Origin: Leptodactylus fallax
Taxonomy: Eukaryota; Chordata; Amphibia; Anura; Leptodactylidae
Length of the DNA stretch: 64,000 bases
Reading direction: 5' to 3'
Assembly: GCA_947044405.1 (NCBI GenBank)
Contig: CAMRHE010000063.1
Span: 6,195,501 to 6,259,500, forward strand
How positions within the stretch are numbered: the first letter of the stretch is position 1; the number at the start of each line of letters is the position of its first letter. Positions 34,800-45,628 of this stretch are shown in pieces. The notes under the pieces were generated by a model. That model made no database searches, was not told where the DNA came from, and saw only the letters and a list, made by a program, of their open reading frames with translations. A program made the translations under genes and the position numbers.

Positions 34800-35590
34800 A
34801 AACATTACAGGCAGAGGTTCTAATGTCCTGCCCCAGAGCCCCTGAAAATATGAGGTCCAAACTTTTGGTGAAGGCCTCTGCGTACTTCCCAACCATCCTG
34901 GGTTTAGCAGGACAGTCCCAGATTCCAGGTGCTGATGAATTAACTACAATGGATAAGCCGGGAGACGTCAGCTCACCATACTGCAGCAGGAGGGGCAGCT
35001 GGAGGAGGGCATTATAATGTGGGGGCAGCTGGAGGAGGGCATTATAATGTGGGGGGCAGCTGGAGGAGGACATTATAATGTGGGGGCAGCTGGAGGAGGA
35101 CATTATTCTGTGAGGGTATCAGGAGAGGGACATTATAGTGAGGGGGCAGCTGGAGGGGAACATTATACTGTGGGAGTACCAGGAGAGGGACATTATACAG
35201 AGGGGGCAGCTGAAGGGGGACATTATACTGTGGGGGGAACCAGAAGGGGTAGCTGGAGGGGGGCATTATACTATGGGGGTACCAAGAGAGGGACATTATT
35301 CTGTGGGGTAGCTAGAGGGGGGGCATTATACTATGGGGGTACCAAGAGAGGGACATTATACAGAGGGGGCAGCTGAAGGGGGACATTATACTGTGGGGGG
35401 AACCGGAAGAAGTAGCTGGAGGGGGGGTATTATACTGTGGGGGTATCAAGAGAAGGACATTATACTGTAGGGGCAGCTAGAGGGGGACATTATACTGTGG
35501 GGAAAACAGAGGGGAAATTATACTGTGAGAGCAACTGGAGGGACATTCATTGGGGTGCACATTTTGTCCCTCTTTCGGTCCTTTGGATGA
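34800..35590. mobile_element. Inverted-repeat element with 30-bp minisatellite, second copy
   Basis: Has TTCCCAACCATCCTGGG and GCAGGACAGTCCCAGATTCC near 34885-34925, matching the end of the 14230-15325 element in inverted orientation. The middle (about 34985-35540) is a minisatellite of about 30 bp, GGGGGCAGCTGGAGGAGG followed by ACATTATAATGT or ACATTATACTGT, with a second unit type containing GTACCAGGAGAGGGAC. The right edge, TTTTGTCCCTCTTTCGG, mirrors AGAGGGACAAAATG at 14272. It sits in the intron between exons 34569-34655 and 36004-36165. Confidence 0.75.
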
Positions 35591-36003
35591 TTGGAGGTGT
35601 GCCTCTCGGTAAATATTTTCATGGACATCCCTTCCTCTGGGATACAGAGCCACTTGACCACCATCTGGACATACAAATAGAAGAGGTGGCCCTGCGTGTG
35701 GTCCTCTGCAGCTGACCTAGAGGTCCTTCACCACCACCTTCCATGTCCAGTCTAGGTCTTCAGATCCAACCGACCTGTGGCCTGGACAGATGGGTGTGAG
35801 AGGTCATCACATGGCACCAGCCCATATATAAAGAGCCACCAAGCTATCATTCAGACACCTACATTTTGGCGAGGCCCCCTTAGGCACCGCCCCCATATTT
35901 CAGCCGCCATAGTAATGTCACGGCTCACTAAGACTTACTATGGAACCAAACTACAAAAATAGTCAGCGAAACAAGCGTAAAGAAGCCGCATGTTATCTCG
36001 TAC

Positions 36004-36165
36004 CTCTACTTTATAGATATTTGAGGGGTGGTCCCGTTCTCCACAGGATAAAATCATAGTTTTGCAGCAGCTGTCGGGCACCTTTCTATGACCGCTATAC
36101 GCCGCCGTATTGATGTATACACTGTAACTCCAGTCTTCATAACTGGTGCTGCCGCAACACCTAAA
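36004..36165 (-). CDS. tspan11: Tetraspanin exon: core of the large extracellular loop
   Basis: A 162-bp, 54-codon exon between acceptor TATGTTACAG and donor GTACGA, phase 0 at both ends. It starts with FRCCGSTSYEDW (the CCG signature), continues through GHRKVPDSCCKT (the PDSCC motif) and ends with SCGERDHPSNIYKVE. With the GGC of the next exon this gives six loop cysteines, as in the CD151/TSPAN11 group. At the place of CD151's integrin-binding QRD tripeptide this gene has ERD. The CCGSTS segment has no N-glycosylation sequon, unlike the CCGSNNS of CD151. It is the most diagnostic exon of the gene. Confidence 0.97.
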
Positions 36166-36232
36166 CTGTAACATAAAAACATAAACCCAGTTATAATTCA
36201 ATAGATTACTATTGTATAATAATTCTGTAGAC

Positions 36233-36406
36233 ACCTGGAAACCATCAGCAGGTTGGATCTGGAAGATGGATTAGATTCTCTTTCTGTGTGTGTCTATTTA
36301 ATACAGTAATGTCCTGCTTTGAATAAACTGGGTCAGGTCACTGCAACCTGATTCATCCCACCTCGACTGATTAAAGCAAGGTCCTGCTTGTTGATGGTTT
36401 CCAGGT
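36233..36406. mobile_element. Small foldback element in tetraspanin intron
   Basis: ACCTGGAAACCATCAGCAGG at the left is inverted as CTTGTTGATGGTTTCCAGGT at the right; in between, GTCACTGCAACCTGATTCAT is unpaired. The nearest edge is 68 bp upstream of the acceptor of exon 36004-36165. Confidence 0.75.
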
Positions 36407-36574
36407 AGTAAAAAAATAGCTAAAAATAGCAGAAAATGTAAAAAAATTAGGAAGTTTTTTTTTTTTTTTTTAAACCAAGATAATAGATGTTATAATTGCA
36501 AAATATTGATTTGCCATGATTGACCTTCCTTATAGTTTTGTCCATAGAATATCAGAGTGATTATACGGACATAA

Positions 36575-37015
36575 AGATAACATTAAAAAAATAATAATAA
36601 TAATGAATAAATAATAATTAAATAAATTTACAAATAAATAAATAATAATAAAATAATAACAAATAATAGATACATTTACAAATAAATAGTAATACAATAA
36701 TAAATAAATACACTTATAAATAATAATAAAACAATAAATACGCTTATAAATAATAATTAAATAAATATACACTTATAAATAATAATAAAATAAATACACT
36801 TATAAATAATAATAAAATATACACTTATAAATAATAAAATAATAAATACATTTAAAAATAAATCATAATAAAATAAATTATAATTACATGTAAAAATAAA
36901 TAATAATAAAATAAATATATTTACAAATAAATCATAATAAAAATAAATAAGAAATATATATAAAATAATAAACATATGAATTAACAATAAAATAAAAGAA
37001 AGAAAAAAAGAAAAA
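36575..37015. repeat. AT-rich (AATA)n low-complexity block
   Basis: Runs of AATAAATAATAATAAAATA with a loosely repeated ACACTTATAAATAATAATA phrase, about 440 bp, in the intron between exons 36004-36165 and 37271-37375. The open readings are due to low complexity. Confidence 0.9.
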
Positions 37016-37270
37016 CATACAAATATTTTTTCTGCTACATTTTTTCCTGTAAACTCCCAGCATACACAGATTGGAGATCCCTGATAACGTAGGAGAATGA
37101 GGTAGGATAAAATTCACTTCCTGTCTCAGAAGCGCAACCTGTTGCTTTGTCCCTCCCTCCATGCTTTATACTGCGGCCCTGATCTTTCAGATTGGAGGCT
37201 GTCATGAGCTCACTAGGAAGTCAATGCACTTCTCATTATAAACTAAAGACACCATATTGTATTAGCGTAC

Positions 37271-37375
37271 ATCCTGCTGTAGGTGGTCGATGGCGTACGT
37301 GATGTCCTTCATCCCCGGCTGTCCGTAGTTATGTACAATGGTTTCGTTAAGACTTTCTTTAAGTTCTTCACTGAT
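37271..37375 (-). CDS. tspan11: Tetraspanin exon: start of the large extracellular loop
   Basis: A 105-bp, 35-codon exon. The acceptor is TTTCCTCTAAATAG; the donor follows CAGCAGGAT as GTACGC. It reads ISEELKESLNETIVHNYGQP then GMKDITYAIDHLQQD, the A/B-helix part of the large loop. NET is an N-glycosylation sequon at a position where TSPAN11, as I remember it, also has one (LNRT). NYGQPG favours TSPAN11 over CD151 (RYHQPG). Both ends are phase 0 and match neighbours at 38101 and 36165. Confidence 0.95.
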
Positions 37376-37639
37376 CTATTTAGAGGAAAAAAAATATGTA
37401 GATAAATTCTGTTTGAGAGACTCCATAGATTCAATTCTACATACAGGAAAGAAGAAAACCGTCTCTCTCATGCCCCCTATAGGTAGAAACCTGTAAGTCA
37501 ATGTCCGACCCATGAATGAGCTTTGAAACATGACCATGGGATTGGAGCCCAAGCAGAGGAAGAGGCATCCATGTATATGCTAATAGTAGTTACAAGTGTT
37601 GTAAATGATAGGCCACACCTACTCCCCTCCCCCACTTAG

Positions 37640-38040
37640 CAGTGAGGGCGGGGTCATTACCATTTTAGTTACTCGACCGGCCATTTTTCCGTCATCTCAT
37701 ACTAAGCTCTGTAGCTTTTTTTATATTTTTCTGTCAGTGTAACTGTAGGAGGGCTTGTTTTTTGCAGGACAAGTGGTATTGTTTAATGGCACTATAGTGG
37801 GGTAAATATATCTCATTGATTAACGTTCATTAACTCTTTGTGTGATCATGTTCGTGTCCCCCCATATAAATGGAATGGTGGTCAAGCATGTGATGTGCAG
37901 CTCCATTCATCTCTATGGGACTGCTGAAGATAGCCAACACTATATGCAGCTTCCTAGTGATAAGTGGGACGGCACTGCACATGCTCAGTCCCTATTCCAG
38001 TGATTGTTGGGGTTTCATATCCTGGGTCCTTCAGAAGTTC
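37640..38040. other. Intron with MITE-like fragment
   Basis: Part of the short intron between exons 37271-37375 and 38101-38175. Includes a piece related to 29685-30060 (CATCTCTATGGGACTGCTGA and CAGTCCCTATTCCAGTGATT). Confidence 0.4.
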
Positions 38041-38100
38041 CTCCTGTCATTCTGTTTTGGACGATATATAATAATGAACTCCATAGGGGCTAATACTTAC

Positions 38101-38175
38101 AGTCTTATAGTACATATAGGACAGGACACCAGCGGCAAGTTCTGCTGTATAGACTGAGATCAGAATCGCCAGATA
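38101..38175 (-). CDS. tspan11: Tetraspanin exon: TM3
   Basis: A 75-bp, 25-codon exon, the standard size for this tetraspanin exon. Acceptor TCTCTTGCAG, donor GTAAGT. It reads YLAILISVYTAELAAGVL then SYMYYKT. It holds most of the third transmembrane segment with the conserved glutamate (AEL, compare VEL in TSPAN11), and ends where the large loop begins. Both ends are phase 0. Confidence 0.95.
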
Positions 38176-38369
38176 CTGCAAGAGAAAGAGACAATGTGTA
38201 CAGTGACCTACGACTTCTGCTTGTTGTTCCTTAATTCTGTCAATTATCATTTGATGTGCCATGTAAAATACAAGACACAGCAGAAACATTCTGCCAGTAG
38301 ATGGTGCTGTGTTAATATGATGCACCGCCACCTGGGGGCGCCAGTTAATAAGCTAATAAAGGCAACATT

Positions 38370-38456
38370 GTTAATAATAATAATAATAATAATAATATAT
38401 TTTATTTATATAGTGCCAACATATTCCGCAGCGCTGTACAAGTTGTAGGGTTCAAG
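38370..38456. repeat. (AAT)n plus interspersed-repeat end
   Basis: (AAT)n is followed by TTTATTTATATAGTGCCAAC and ATATTCCGCAGCGCTGTACA. This phrase is very familiar as the 3' end of a dispersed repeat in frog genomes; I do not recall its class with certainty. Confidence 0.6.
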
Positions 38457-38879
38457 TACAATTGCTTGTTGCGGATCTGCAAGACAATATCATGCTTAAG
38501 CCGCTTGGATATATGAATGATATGGGGGCCCTAGAAATTGTACCCATAATGACCATCTCAATTAGAAGAGTATTCCAAACACAGGATAGGGTATATTGAC
38601 ATCACAGAATGGGGGGCCCTAGTCACGACCCCTCTAGGAGCCAAAAATGTACCCTCTATAAGAATCATCAGAATGGCCACTATGTAATACTACATTTCTC
38701 CTTTAGTGGCCACTGTAGGGAATATGTCTGCTTGAAAAGCTGGAGTGTTGGCATTGAACCGATCCCTGTAGTAGCCCCCATTTGAAAGGGGCCGTCTGTA
38801 GTGCTATAACCTCTTTAAATGGATTATCTACATAAGAGGGGGTCACTCACCTTGTGGCCCATTGGTAATTACCTTCCCT

Positions 38880-39300
38880 CACATCTTCTGGGCTCCTTCG
38901 TATCTAGTACGCAATTGTGGCCTTCTACTGTCTTCTTCTGGCCTCCTGGGTGATGTCACGGCCCCAGGGGACCACTGAGGCCTGGGATTGGGCCTCAGCA
39001 GTCACATGGGGTGTTCTGACGACATGATGGATAGAAGCAAGTGCCATGACATTGGCATCCCCCACATGATTGGGCAGTCTCCTGGGATTTGGGCGGTCCC
39101 CTGGAGTCGGTGACATCACCTTGGAGGCCAGAAGACGACACTCTAGGACCACGATGGAGCGCCAGGTGCCACGAGGGAGTCTAGGAGAGGTGAGGGAAGA
39201 TGAGTATCAGTGTTTATTATTTTACCCCGCCCTCCCTGGGCCTCCGTTAAATGTGCAATTTCTTAAGACCCCAAAGAATAACAAATATTTTAGGAAAATT
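38880..39300. mobile_element. MITE-like element (CATGTGAC/GTGATGTCA family)
   Basis: Has CTCCTGGGTGATGTCACGGC, then CAGTCACATGGGGTGTTCTG, and the inverse GGTGACATCACCTTGGAGGC, shared with 15400-15870 and 59440-60110. The ends are eroded. Confidence 0.45.
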
Positions 39301-40926
39301 TGTTATTCAGAACTGTTAAGAATTGTTTTGCAGATGTCAAGTCATAACCTCCATAAGCTGGAGAAGAGAGCAGCAAGAAAGAGTGTCTCTTACTCTGGAG
39401 GACTCATCATGTCCACGCATTACTTTGAATTTGACAAGCAATGTGCTATGCCTCATTTACCCTGTGGTGGCACTGCAGGGCAATTAAACACTTTCTTACA
39501 GGCTCTTTTGCTGATTCCAGCCGATCGCTGGGGTCACCTTATGATCAGCTTACTTTTGGGGAGCTTTTATATTAAAATGGAATTGTTCAGCTCTATTAGG
39601 CAATTTCCGAATAAATTGTAGCTCATATATGAAGCCAAAGAGTGGGCCGAACCAATGTAGAGGAGATCCAGTCTCATCCTGCAGTCCAGTATGAAGCCAC
39701 ATATGGCAGTTTTTGCTACATAATTCACCCTGATTGCCCTGATTTTAGGACAAGATTTGACCTTACATATTACACCCCCCAACTATTTGTATTTCGGAGC
39801 AGATTTTGCAGACTGTACATAGAATCAGTAGTCAGTTGTATCAGGCAGCGGGACAGATGGTGCAGATCAGAGATGTCATGAGCAGCATATTCGCTTCTCT
39901 TCTGGATGACGGGCGGTGCTGAAATTCCCGCCGATGTCTATGTAAAATTATCAGGGCAGCATCATATGCCTGGCTGTATATTGTAGTCCTTACACGCTGT
40001 GAATATAATCGAGAGGTCACTTCAAAGTGAGAGCAATAACTCTTCATGATAAGCATATATAATATACAGGGATAGCAGTGCAGGGCTCGGGTGCCCAAAG
40101 GATCCCAAAGACCACAGAGGCCGAAATGAAACCTCGTGAATATTCACGCCTTCTCTAATCATAAATAACCTTACATTAGAGTCCCACAGCACCTCCGCAG
40201 GTTGTGTGTGGTATTGCAGCTCAAGTGATTTGGGCTGACCTGCAAAACCACAAACAGCCCACAGAGAACAATGGCACTGTTTACTAAACAGAAAGTATTC
40301 AATCCCATTAAGTCACCCTATAAAAGATGAGCAAATGTGAAGTGTCATGGATGTATATAAAATTATGTTAAGAGAAAATATAACTTATATACAGTATTTA
40401 CTAGGAATATATGTACAGGGGAGAGCGCCTCCTACTGGTTCTGCAAATATACCCCATTACCTGCTCTCTGTAGACTTCAGGCATCAGGAGAGGAGTACGG
40501 TAAGGTTAGTAGAAGAGTTTGTTATTTTCCCTCACCTCTCTTGGGCCTCTGCTTATTATAGTCTGGGTCGAGGGAGACACCAGAGCATAATGGTGTTTCA
40601 TGGGTGACGAACCCCAAAAGTTTTGTGTGCTGGTGAAAATTCCGGGTCGAGTCCCGTTCTAGATGAATTAGATTGCGGAACCTGGGATCTCAAAGAGTGT
40701 CTCAAATTATAAAACCATTTTTCCATTTGAATAGTACAGGTGAATATAAGAAACTTTGTAATATATCTTATTATAGAAAAATGCTTCTTTCTCCATTTAT
40801 CAGGCTGAGTTACTTCTAACATAGAAGTCTATGGAGGGGGAAGGAGGAGACTGTTGGAAAAGATACCCACATTTCAGCTGCTATACAATGCTACACCTAG
40901 CAACTACTTTGATACTACTGTATCTA

Positions 40927-42489
40927 CACTGTGTTCCAAATTATTATGCAAATAATATTTTCTCATATTTTCCAAAATTACCTATATGAATTGCAGTCAT
41001 TGTAATTTTCCAGTCATCAACTATTCAAGTATAATTGAAAGGTTTTTGAACAAACTGCCTATGATAACAGTATATTTATAAAATAAAATAAACACTCAAA
41101 ATGCATGTTTCAAATTATTATGCACAGCAGAATTTGCAACCTTTTCATTTTTATTAAGAATAAAAAAATGGTCATTGTGAAATTCTAAGCATTAGCAGGT
41201 TATTACAAACTGAAATCAAACAGTTTTCAAGCCAAAACTTTATTCTAGGTGATGTTACATTTGCACATAGGACCCCTTGTTCGATAGAAGCTTCTGAACT
41301 CTCTCGTCCATTGAATTTGTCAGTTTTTGGATGGTTTCTGCTTCAATTGTTTTGCATGAGGACAGAATACCCTCCCAGAGCTGTTGCTTAGATGTGAACT
41401 GCCTCCCGCCATCATAGACACTCCTTTTGATGATGCTCCAGAGGTTCTCAATGGGGTTGAGGTCAGAGGAGCATGGGGGCCACACCATAAGTTTGTCCCC
41501 TTTTATGCCCATAGCAGCCAGAGATGCAGATGTGTTATTTGCAGCATGAGACGGTGCATTATCATGCATGAAAATGATCTTTCTGCGGAATGCATGGTTC
41601 TTCTTCTTGAACCATGGCAGGAAGTGCTGTTTGAGAAACTCCACATACATTATGGAGTTCATCTTTACCCCTTCAGGGATCCTAAAGGGGCCGACAATCT
41701 CTCTCCCCATGATTCCAGCCCAAAACATTACTCCACCTCCTCCTTGTTGGCGCCGTAGCCGTGTTTGCATGGGGTGTCCATCAACAAGCCATCCTCCACT
41801 CCATCCATCTGGACCATCGAGCGTTGCACGGCACTCATTGGTGAACAAAACAATTTTGCAGTCTTCATGTATTGTTTGGCCCACTGGAGCCGTTTCTGCT
41901 TGTGTGCAGTGGATAGAGGAGGTCGACAGGATGGCTTACGCACAGCTGCAAACCTCTGAAGGACCCTGCATCTTGTTGTTCGGGGGGACGTTGGAGGCAC
42001 CAGCAGCTTCAAAAACTTGTCTGCTGCTATGACAAGGCATTTTTGAAGCTGCTCTTTTAACCTGACGTAATTGGCTGTTGGAAAGAGTCCTCAATTTCCC
42101 TTATCAGCATGCACATGTGTGTGCTGTGAATAAACTACATACTTCTTGTTTGTGCGATGATCACGATGAAGTGTCTTGGCAATGTTGATTGTAGTCATGC
42201 CTTGACCTAAACATTCCACAATTTGTTGCTTCTCAGCAGCCGACACATCCTTTTTCTTTCCCATTCTGGCTGAAAATGTAGGCTGCTTAATAATGTGGGA
42301 CAGCCTTCTTAAGTAGTCTTGCCTTTAATTGGACACACCTGCCAAACTAATTAGCACAGGTGTCTGCAATTGCAATTGATATAAAGAGCCCTGACACACA
42401 TCACCATCAATGAGTTTAACTGACAAACAAAAAAAATTCTTACCTTATCACTCCTAAACACTTTTTGCATAATAATTTGGAACACAGTG
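40927..42489 (-). mobile_element. Tc1/mariner transposon (DD37E), degenerate
   Basis: 1563 bp, flanked by TA (40925-40926 and 42490-42491). The ends are inverted CACTGTGTTCCAAATTATTA, with an inner copy (TTTCAAATTATTATGCACAG, about 41108-41127) and a diverged partner near 42290 (ACATTATTAAGCAGCC inverted), so the layout is IR/DR. It encodes a broken transposase on the minus strand. Confidence 0.93.
41255..42264 (-). pseudogene. Tc1-like transposase pseudogene, DD37E
   Basis: The start MGKKKDVSAAEKQQIVECLG at 42264 fits the family. The frame then meets a stop near 42091, continues in other frames (VFEAAGASNVPP and FAAVRKPSCRPPLSTAHKQK), and shifts again near 41880 into the C-terminal half. 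The C-terminal half has HDNAPSHAANNTS and [12 protein letters not shown], with 37 residues between the second D and E. The first catalytic position reads FTNECRATL where FTDE is expected (codon AAT for GAT), so even the intact half would be inactive. It ends at KGSYVQM. It is a dead copy of the DD37E group (named TRT in the literature; assignment inferred from spacing). Confidence 0.92.
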
Positions 42490-42750
42490 TAGTAAAATAA
42501 TGCTGTATCTCTGTTTACAATGAGCCCCCAGCAGCCACCTCTTCCCTACTCCATAGACTTCTGTGTGTGAAGCTGGTATGGATATGGATGCTATTAGAGC
42601 TAAGAGTCTGAGTAAATGGGAGGAGAAGGAAACAGCCTGATAAGTGGAGAAAGAAGCATTATTCTATAATAAGATATATTACAAAGTGTCTTATATTCAC
42701 CCATACTATGCATTTATGGAAAGTTTTTTTATAATTGGAGGTTTACTTTA

Positions 42751-45628
42751 ATGTTACAGTATCTGTATAGAGTCTAGAGTCTACATACATCATAGCACTA
42801 AATCGGCAAGTCGGAGCTTGTACAGCAGAATTTAGAATTCAGCTCTTGATGTGAATATAGTATCAGTCTGCAGAATAATTTACTATGGGTACAGGATGAA
42901 GCGGGGTTAATTATCGGGTCAGATTCTGCTCGCACCGTAGAGACGTAACATTATAAGACAATATGAAGGGGCCGGCGTCTAGTCTTAACCATCGGTTCAG
43001 CATGAATCATTGAAAACTAATAATGGAAAGTTAAGAAATTTGATATCCGTGGGCTTTAATGCTCGGCGCGTTTGACATCTCATAAGGAAAAATGAATTCT
43101 TGGAAGCCCTGTAAGAAAATGAGTGGGATCAGACTTTAGCAGTAGGACTCACCTTCAAAGAGGCAAAGAGCGGGCTTATTGCAGAGCCCCCTGCAGGGAT
43201 AAAAGTGCTGCTGGCGGTATATTTAGCACACGATGTGCATGGTTAATCGGGAAAGAAAATTCTGCATGGAAATCGACAAGAAAAAATAACTGTAGTACAG
43301 ACTGACAACACGACACGGGAACATGTAATTATATCCCATGTGTTTGTCTCTGTCTTTTACTTCGTTTTTGTCTCTTATATCATAAAATAAGACTCATAAT
43401 TGGGAAAGTTTTATAGAACTTTTTGGTGAAGGTTAAGGAAAGGTTGGGCTATGACGTGAGACCCAAAGGGCTGGTAGGGCCAAAGCCGATTGTTATGTCT
43501 GTATTTCCCAAGTATCAATCTTTGAGGATGGAGCATCAACAAAGTCCTGTGATCTACTCGGGAGAATTTCCATGATTATGGGTTGTCCAGTCTGGGCCAT
43601 GTCATCTAGAGATTACCCCCCATTAAGGTGCTATAGAAGGGGCATTACATAGGATTTACACGATGCCCAACTCACGTGGTGAAGATGTCTATGTTCCTCC
43701 AGGGTATAGAACCAACAATGACTAAATAAAGGGTGGTCTTGAGCAGATACCCAGAAGTGTAGCTGGTGGAGAGGAATGAGAAGCTGGTGGGCAATATGCC
43801 CTGGACGCTGGATGTTACCGGGTGAATGTCCTGGTAAAGAAAGTTGCAGACACAAGAAACCTTGACAAGTTACAGTTGAACACGACGATAAAGAGTTTAC
43901 GTTCACACTTTCCATCAGACATCCTGGGAGAAATGTCCTGCAAGCCCAACTTTTTTGTCCGGTGATGGTGGAAATTGCCAATGAGGTCCCTCGGGAGCCG
44001 CTGTTGTCCATCATGAGATGGGCCATTTTTCCGATCTTCTCTTTCTATGTACTAGTAGGTGTCCTAGGACCTGATATTGTAGTAAGAGCCTACAAATTAA
44101 GAAACACAGTGCGGAAATTTATCAAACCATAAATCACAAAACAGTTTTGCAACTCTTTTGTGACATCCTTTTTGTCACCTTTTTGGAAGGTGGGTGGAAA
44201 AGTGTCCATGGTTAGCTTGTTGGGGTGATTTGGCAACTGCAACTTTTTTAGGTAACAAGAATGGTTGCCATCTCGCTCCAATAGAGAGCTGGGGCAGAAC
44301 GTGGATTGGAAAGAAGATACTATGTCTTCTGTGTGATTCATCTTGGACCATAACTAAACCGGGGAGTCTCTTATAAAAGGAAAAGACACCCATCTGCAGA
44401 CAGCTGTTTTGGGTTTGTTGGCCCTCGTCAGCTCAGAGAAGGGTACTGGGTGGGAACACTAGAGGCCATTGAAGTAGGTCAGGTCGATGGATACTACTTT
44501 TATCGTACACTAGAGTTCTGCCATCTGTACACCAGGTCCCTTCCAATTTTCGTAGAATCTCATCTCCAGCTACCATGTGGAATTGCTCTAATTCTGCCAT
44601 CTCCGACCCTTTCTTGAACCAAAGATCCCCCATTGACCCCTTCACTATCCTAAATCATCTAATAATAGGCTATATAATACATAAACCAGACCTTCATCAC
44701 TGCAAACCACAAGCTCCATTACTACTAAGTCCCTCTAGACCCTCGAGGATATTAAAGGGATACATCACAATCCCCTAACCCTCCCCATATATAAATATGA
44801 TACATGTAGGACGGCACCAACGCACTAGGAAACCCCCCTTTAAAAATCTTGCATTTGTCTTGTGAAGTATTTTCTACTCCGGCCTATCACTGGTTAAACT
44901 ACAGTTAATAGCAAATTTACCCTGGGAAAATTGTACGCAAATTGCGAAAAATAAATAATTCCCCTAAATTTGATTTGGTAATTGCTTGTATTTTTTATTA
45001 TTTTAATATGTTAATCGCCATAGACGGATTGTTTGTCACCAGAACGGCTTCCAATATTAGAAGCTTCCAGAAACAGATTGTTCCTAGTCTGGGGAACGGG
45101 CCCCTTGGTAAGACTCCGCGAGATTAGGAAGAGGCGATTATTACAATTTTCTGTAAGTTTACACTCCCGGGGAATCAGTGTTGCCTTTAATGTGAATTTT
45201 ATCGAACATAATTAGAGGTTCAATTTAGAGACATTATTGTCAGTCATATTTTTTTCGGAGTAATTAGAAAATCAATTAATTTTAAGGTCTGTTGTCATAG
45301 AAGCGTTCTTCGGGATTTATAAGTCGCATCGCCGCCTGACTGAATGAACGGGAACGCTACACAAACAGCGACGTCAGAATGAGCCAAATATACTAGCCCT
45401 TAGCATCAGATAAATGCAGAGCTTTGTTGTTTATGGAAGGATTTGGCTACAGCGCCCCTACAGGTCAAAGGAAGCATGACGGAACACCAAAAGTAAACAA
45501 CATGATCAAGATGGCTACGTTTATAATCCAAGAGTGGTGTCTTTATAGGGCTCAATGGTTTAGCAACATATGTGGGGAGTTCTTGTATAGGCAAATATGC
45601 TTAAAATGTTGAAACCCCCTTAAAGGGA
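42751..45628. other. Intron DNA; possible conserved segments
   Basis: No coding exon recognised. The parts at about 42860-43330 and 44860-45390 are repeat-free and rich in homeodomain-like sites (AATCAATTAATTTTAAGG near 45268). At 44391-44465 a block with CAGCTGTTTTGGGTTTGTTG and GCCCTCGTCAGC resembles a widespread vertebrate interspersed repeat whose class I cannot name. Confidence 0.35.

Larger units (their letters stand above)
40690..42750. mobile_element. Foldback element split by a Tc1 insertion
   Basis: The left half (40695-40926) and right half (42490-42745) together match the foldback element at 29234-29684. GTGAATATAAGAAACTTTGT on the left pairs with ACAAAGTGTCTTATATTCAC on the right, and ACATAGAAGTCTATGGAG on the left with CTCCATAGACTTCTGTGT on the right. 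The Tc1 element entered near the centre at a TA. The foldback element is therefore older than the insertion. Confidence 0.85.

Noticed and set aside
30502..36165. Assignment to CD151 rather than TSPAN11
   Set aside because: NYGQPG, the LNET sequon and VVMITGFLG fit TSPAN11 better as remembered; CD151 remains possible until an alignment is made.
43631..44026. 131-codon minus-strand open segment with several Cys and His
   Set aside because: Cys/His spacing does not fit a zinc finger or other known motif, and it lies in the large tetraspanin intron without exon signals.
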